NCBI GenBank assembly: GCA_031761405.1
Contig: JASEVX010000007.1
Location: 26,376,859-26,440,858 of the forward strand
Direction of reading: 5' to 3'
DNA: 64,000 nt
Origin: Serripes groenlandicus
Lineage: Eukaryota > Mollusca > Bivalvia > Cardiida > Cardiidae
The translations under genes and the position numbers were made by a program. This document shows, piece by piece, positions 62,700-64,000 of the stretch (position 1 is the stretch's first letter; each line of letters begins with the position of its first letter). The notes beneath the pieces are model-generated. The model searched no databases, was not told the origin of the DNA, and saw nothing but the letters and a program-made list of their open reading frames with translations.

Positions 62700-64000
62700 T
62701 TATTATACCCCCGCAAACGTAGTTTGAAGGGGGTATACTGGAATCAGCCTGTCGGTCGGTTGGTCGGTCGGTCGGTCGGTCGGTCTGTCCGCAAAATCTG
62801 TTCCGTTGTACTCCTCCTTCAGTTTCTACCTGATTTACTTGATACTTGGCATAAATGTTAATCAGGAGTAGTAGATGTGCAAGACGCACATGTCATGTCC
62901 CTGTGACCTTCACCTTGACCTCTGACCTTGAAATAGGATATTTTTTTTGTTAAAATCTAATCTGTTGTACTCCTCCTTCAGTTTCAACCTGATTTACTTC
63001 ATACTTGGCATAAATGTTAATCAGGAGTAGTAGATGTGCAAGACGCAAATTTCATGTCCCTGTGACCTTGACCTCTGACCTTGAAATAGGAATTTATTAC
63101 ATTATAGCTACTGTAAACTACCTAAATTACGTAAGGATTTTATATTCCCTAATATTCGCAAGCTGACCTTCAGTTTCAACCTGATTGACTTCATACTTGG
63201 TATTCATACTTGGCATAAATGTTAATCAGGAGTAGTAGATGTGCAAGACGCAAATTTCATGTCCCTGTGACCTTCACCTTGACCTCTGACCTTGAAATAG
63301 GATTATTTTGTTGTTAAAATCTAATCTGTTGTACTCCTCCTTCAGTTTCAACCTGATTTACTTCATACTTGGCATAAATGTTAATCAGGAGTAGTAGATG
63401 TGCAACACGCATATTTCATGTCCCTGTGACATTGACCTTGACCTCTGACCTTGAAATAGGATTTTTTTTTTTCTTAAAATCTAATCTGTTGTACTCCTCC
63501 TTCAGTTTCAATCTGATTTACTTCATACTTGGCATAAATGTTAATCAGGAGTAGTAGATGTGCAACACGCAAATTTCATGTCCCTGTGACCTTGACCTTG
63601 ACTTCTGACCTTGAAATAGGATTTTTTTTTTGTAAAAATCTAATCTGTTGTACTCCTCCTTCAGTTTCAACCTGATTTACTTCATACTTGGCATAAATGT
63701 TAATCAGGAGTAGTAGATGTGCAAGACGCAAATTTCATGTCCCTGTGACATTGACCTTGACCTCTGACCTTGAAATAGGATTTTTGTTTGTTAAAATCTA
63801 ATCTGTTGTACTCCTCCTTCAGTTTCAACCTGATTTACTTGATACTTGGCATAAATGTTAATCAGGAGTAGTAGATGTGCGAGACGCAAATTTCATGTCC
63901 CTGTGACCTTCACCTCTGACCTTGAAATAGGACTTTTTTTTGTTAAAATCAAATCTGTTGTACTCCTCCTTCAGTTTCAACCTGATTTACTTCATACTTG
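62700..64000 (+). mobile_element. tandem-core element running off the window end
   Basis: It opens with the hairpin TACCCCCGCAAACGTAG...GGGGGTA, then a CGGT microsatellite (62752-62790), then units of about 158-160 bp keyed by TTGTACTCCTCCTTCAGTTT (near 62811, 62969, 63330, 63490, 63650, 63807, 63957). A shortened unit lies near 63160. The unit also carries ACCTTGACCTCTGACCTTGA. The end lies beyond the window. Confidence 0.75.
62752..62790. repeat. CGGT microsatellite
   Basis: GGTCGGTCGGTC units lie directly between the terminal hairpin and the first core unit of the tandem-core element. Confidence 0.9.

Noticed and set aside
1..64000. A novel gene system such as a defence island or biosynthetic cluster
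   Set aside because: Nothing in the window supports one. The unusual content is repeat biology plus the orphan X-box promoter exon.

Overview
The window is nuclear DNA of an animal, most likely a bivalve mollusc. Genes are split by long AT-rich introns with GT-AG junctions. Bivalve-type repeats are abundant: tRNA-headed SINEs ending in a GGCGTTAAA-type tail, and tandem-core elements beginning AACAAGAGGGCCATGA or running into CGGA/CGGT microsatellites. I see no bacterial operons, phage, CRISPR arrays or rRNA. One assembly gap of 200 N lies at 31569-31768. Species cannot be fixed from the sequence alone.

Genes. (1) Minus strand, 45665-61648: a complete ten-exon gene for the alpha subunit of F-actin-capping protein (CAPZA), 286 codons, every junction in phase. 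It is the only complete gene I can demonstrate. (2) Minus strand, 618-6576: the last two coding exons of a CUB-domain-like gene; its upstream exons were not found. (3) Minus strand, 16686-16797: a short probable first coding exon of an unrecognised gene. It lies directly behind a compact promoter with a perfect RFX X-box palindrome and ETS-like sites. Two decayed non-LTR retrotransposon coding remnants lie at about 28040-28319 and 56103-56440.

Everything else is dominated by mobile DNA. The main family is a 200-240 bp MITE flanked by TTAA with termini CCCTTTCCC...GGGAAAGGG (piggyBac-like by target site and terminus). By eye I count roughly 55-60 copies or fragments, about one per kilobase. 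It has two main subfamilies, here called A (ends CTCATA/TATGAG) and B (ends CACATA/TATGTG). Other inverted-repeat families are labelled here as follows: E (TTAA plus CTCTTTCAGCGCC), D (TCGAGGGCTTGG), C (AAGAATCGTCTCA hairpin), J, K and L (which share GATCAGCCTGCGC hairpins) and N (CAGGGGCGTAGC). Four tandem-core elements of the kind called pearl or Helitron-like in bivalves are at 21659, 49622, 54702 and 62700. Many insertions are nested, so the order of insertion can be read directly.

Layout: 0-7 kb, CUB-like gene 3' end with MITEs in its intron; 7-17 kb, MITE field up to the X-box promoter; 17-31 kb, intergenic, with nested MITEs, a tandem-core element and a LINE remnant; 31-45 kb, gap and MITE field; 45.6-61.7 kb, the CAPZA gene with repeat-filled introns; 61.7-64 kb, CAPZA upstream flank and a tandem-core element running off the end.
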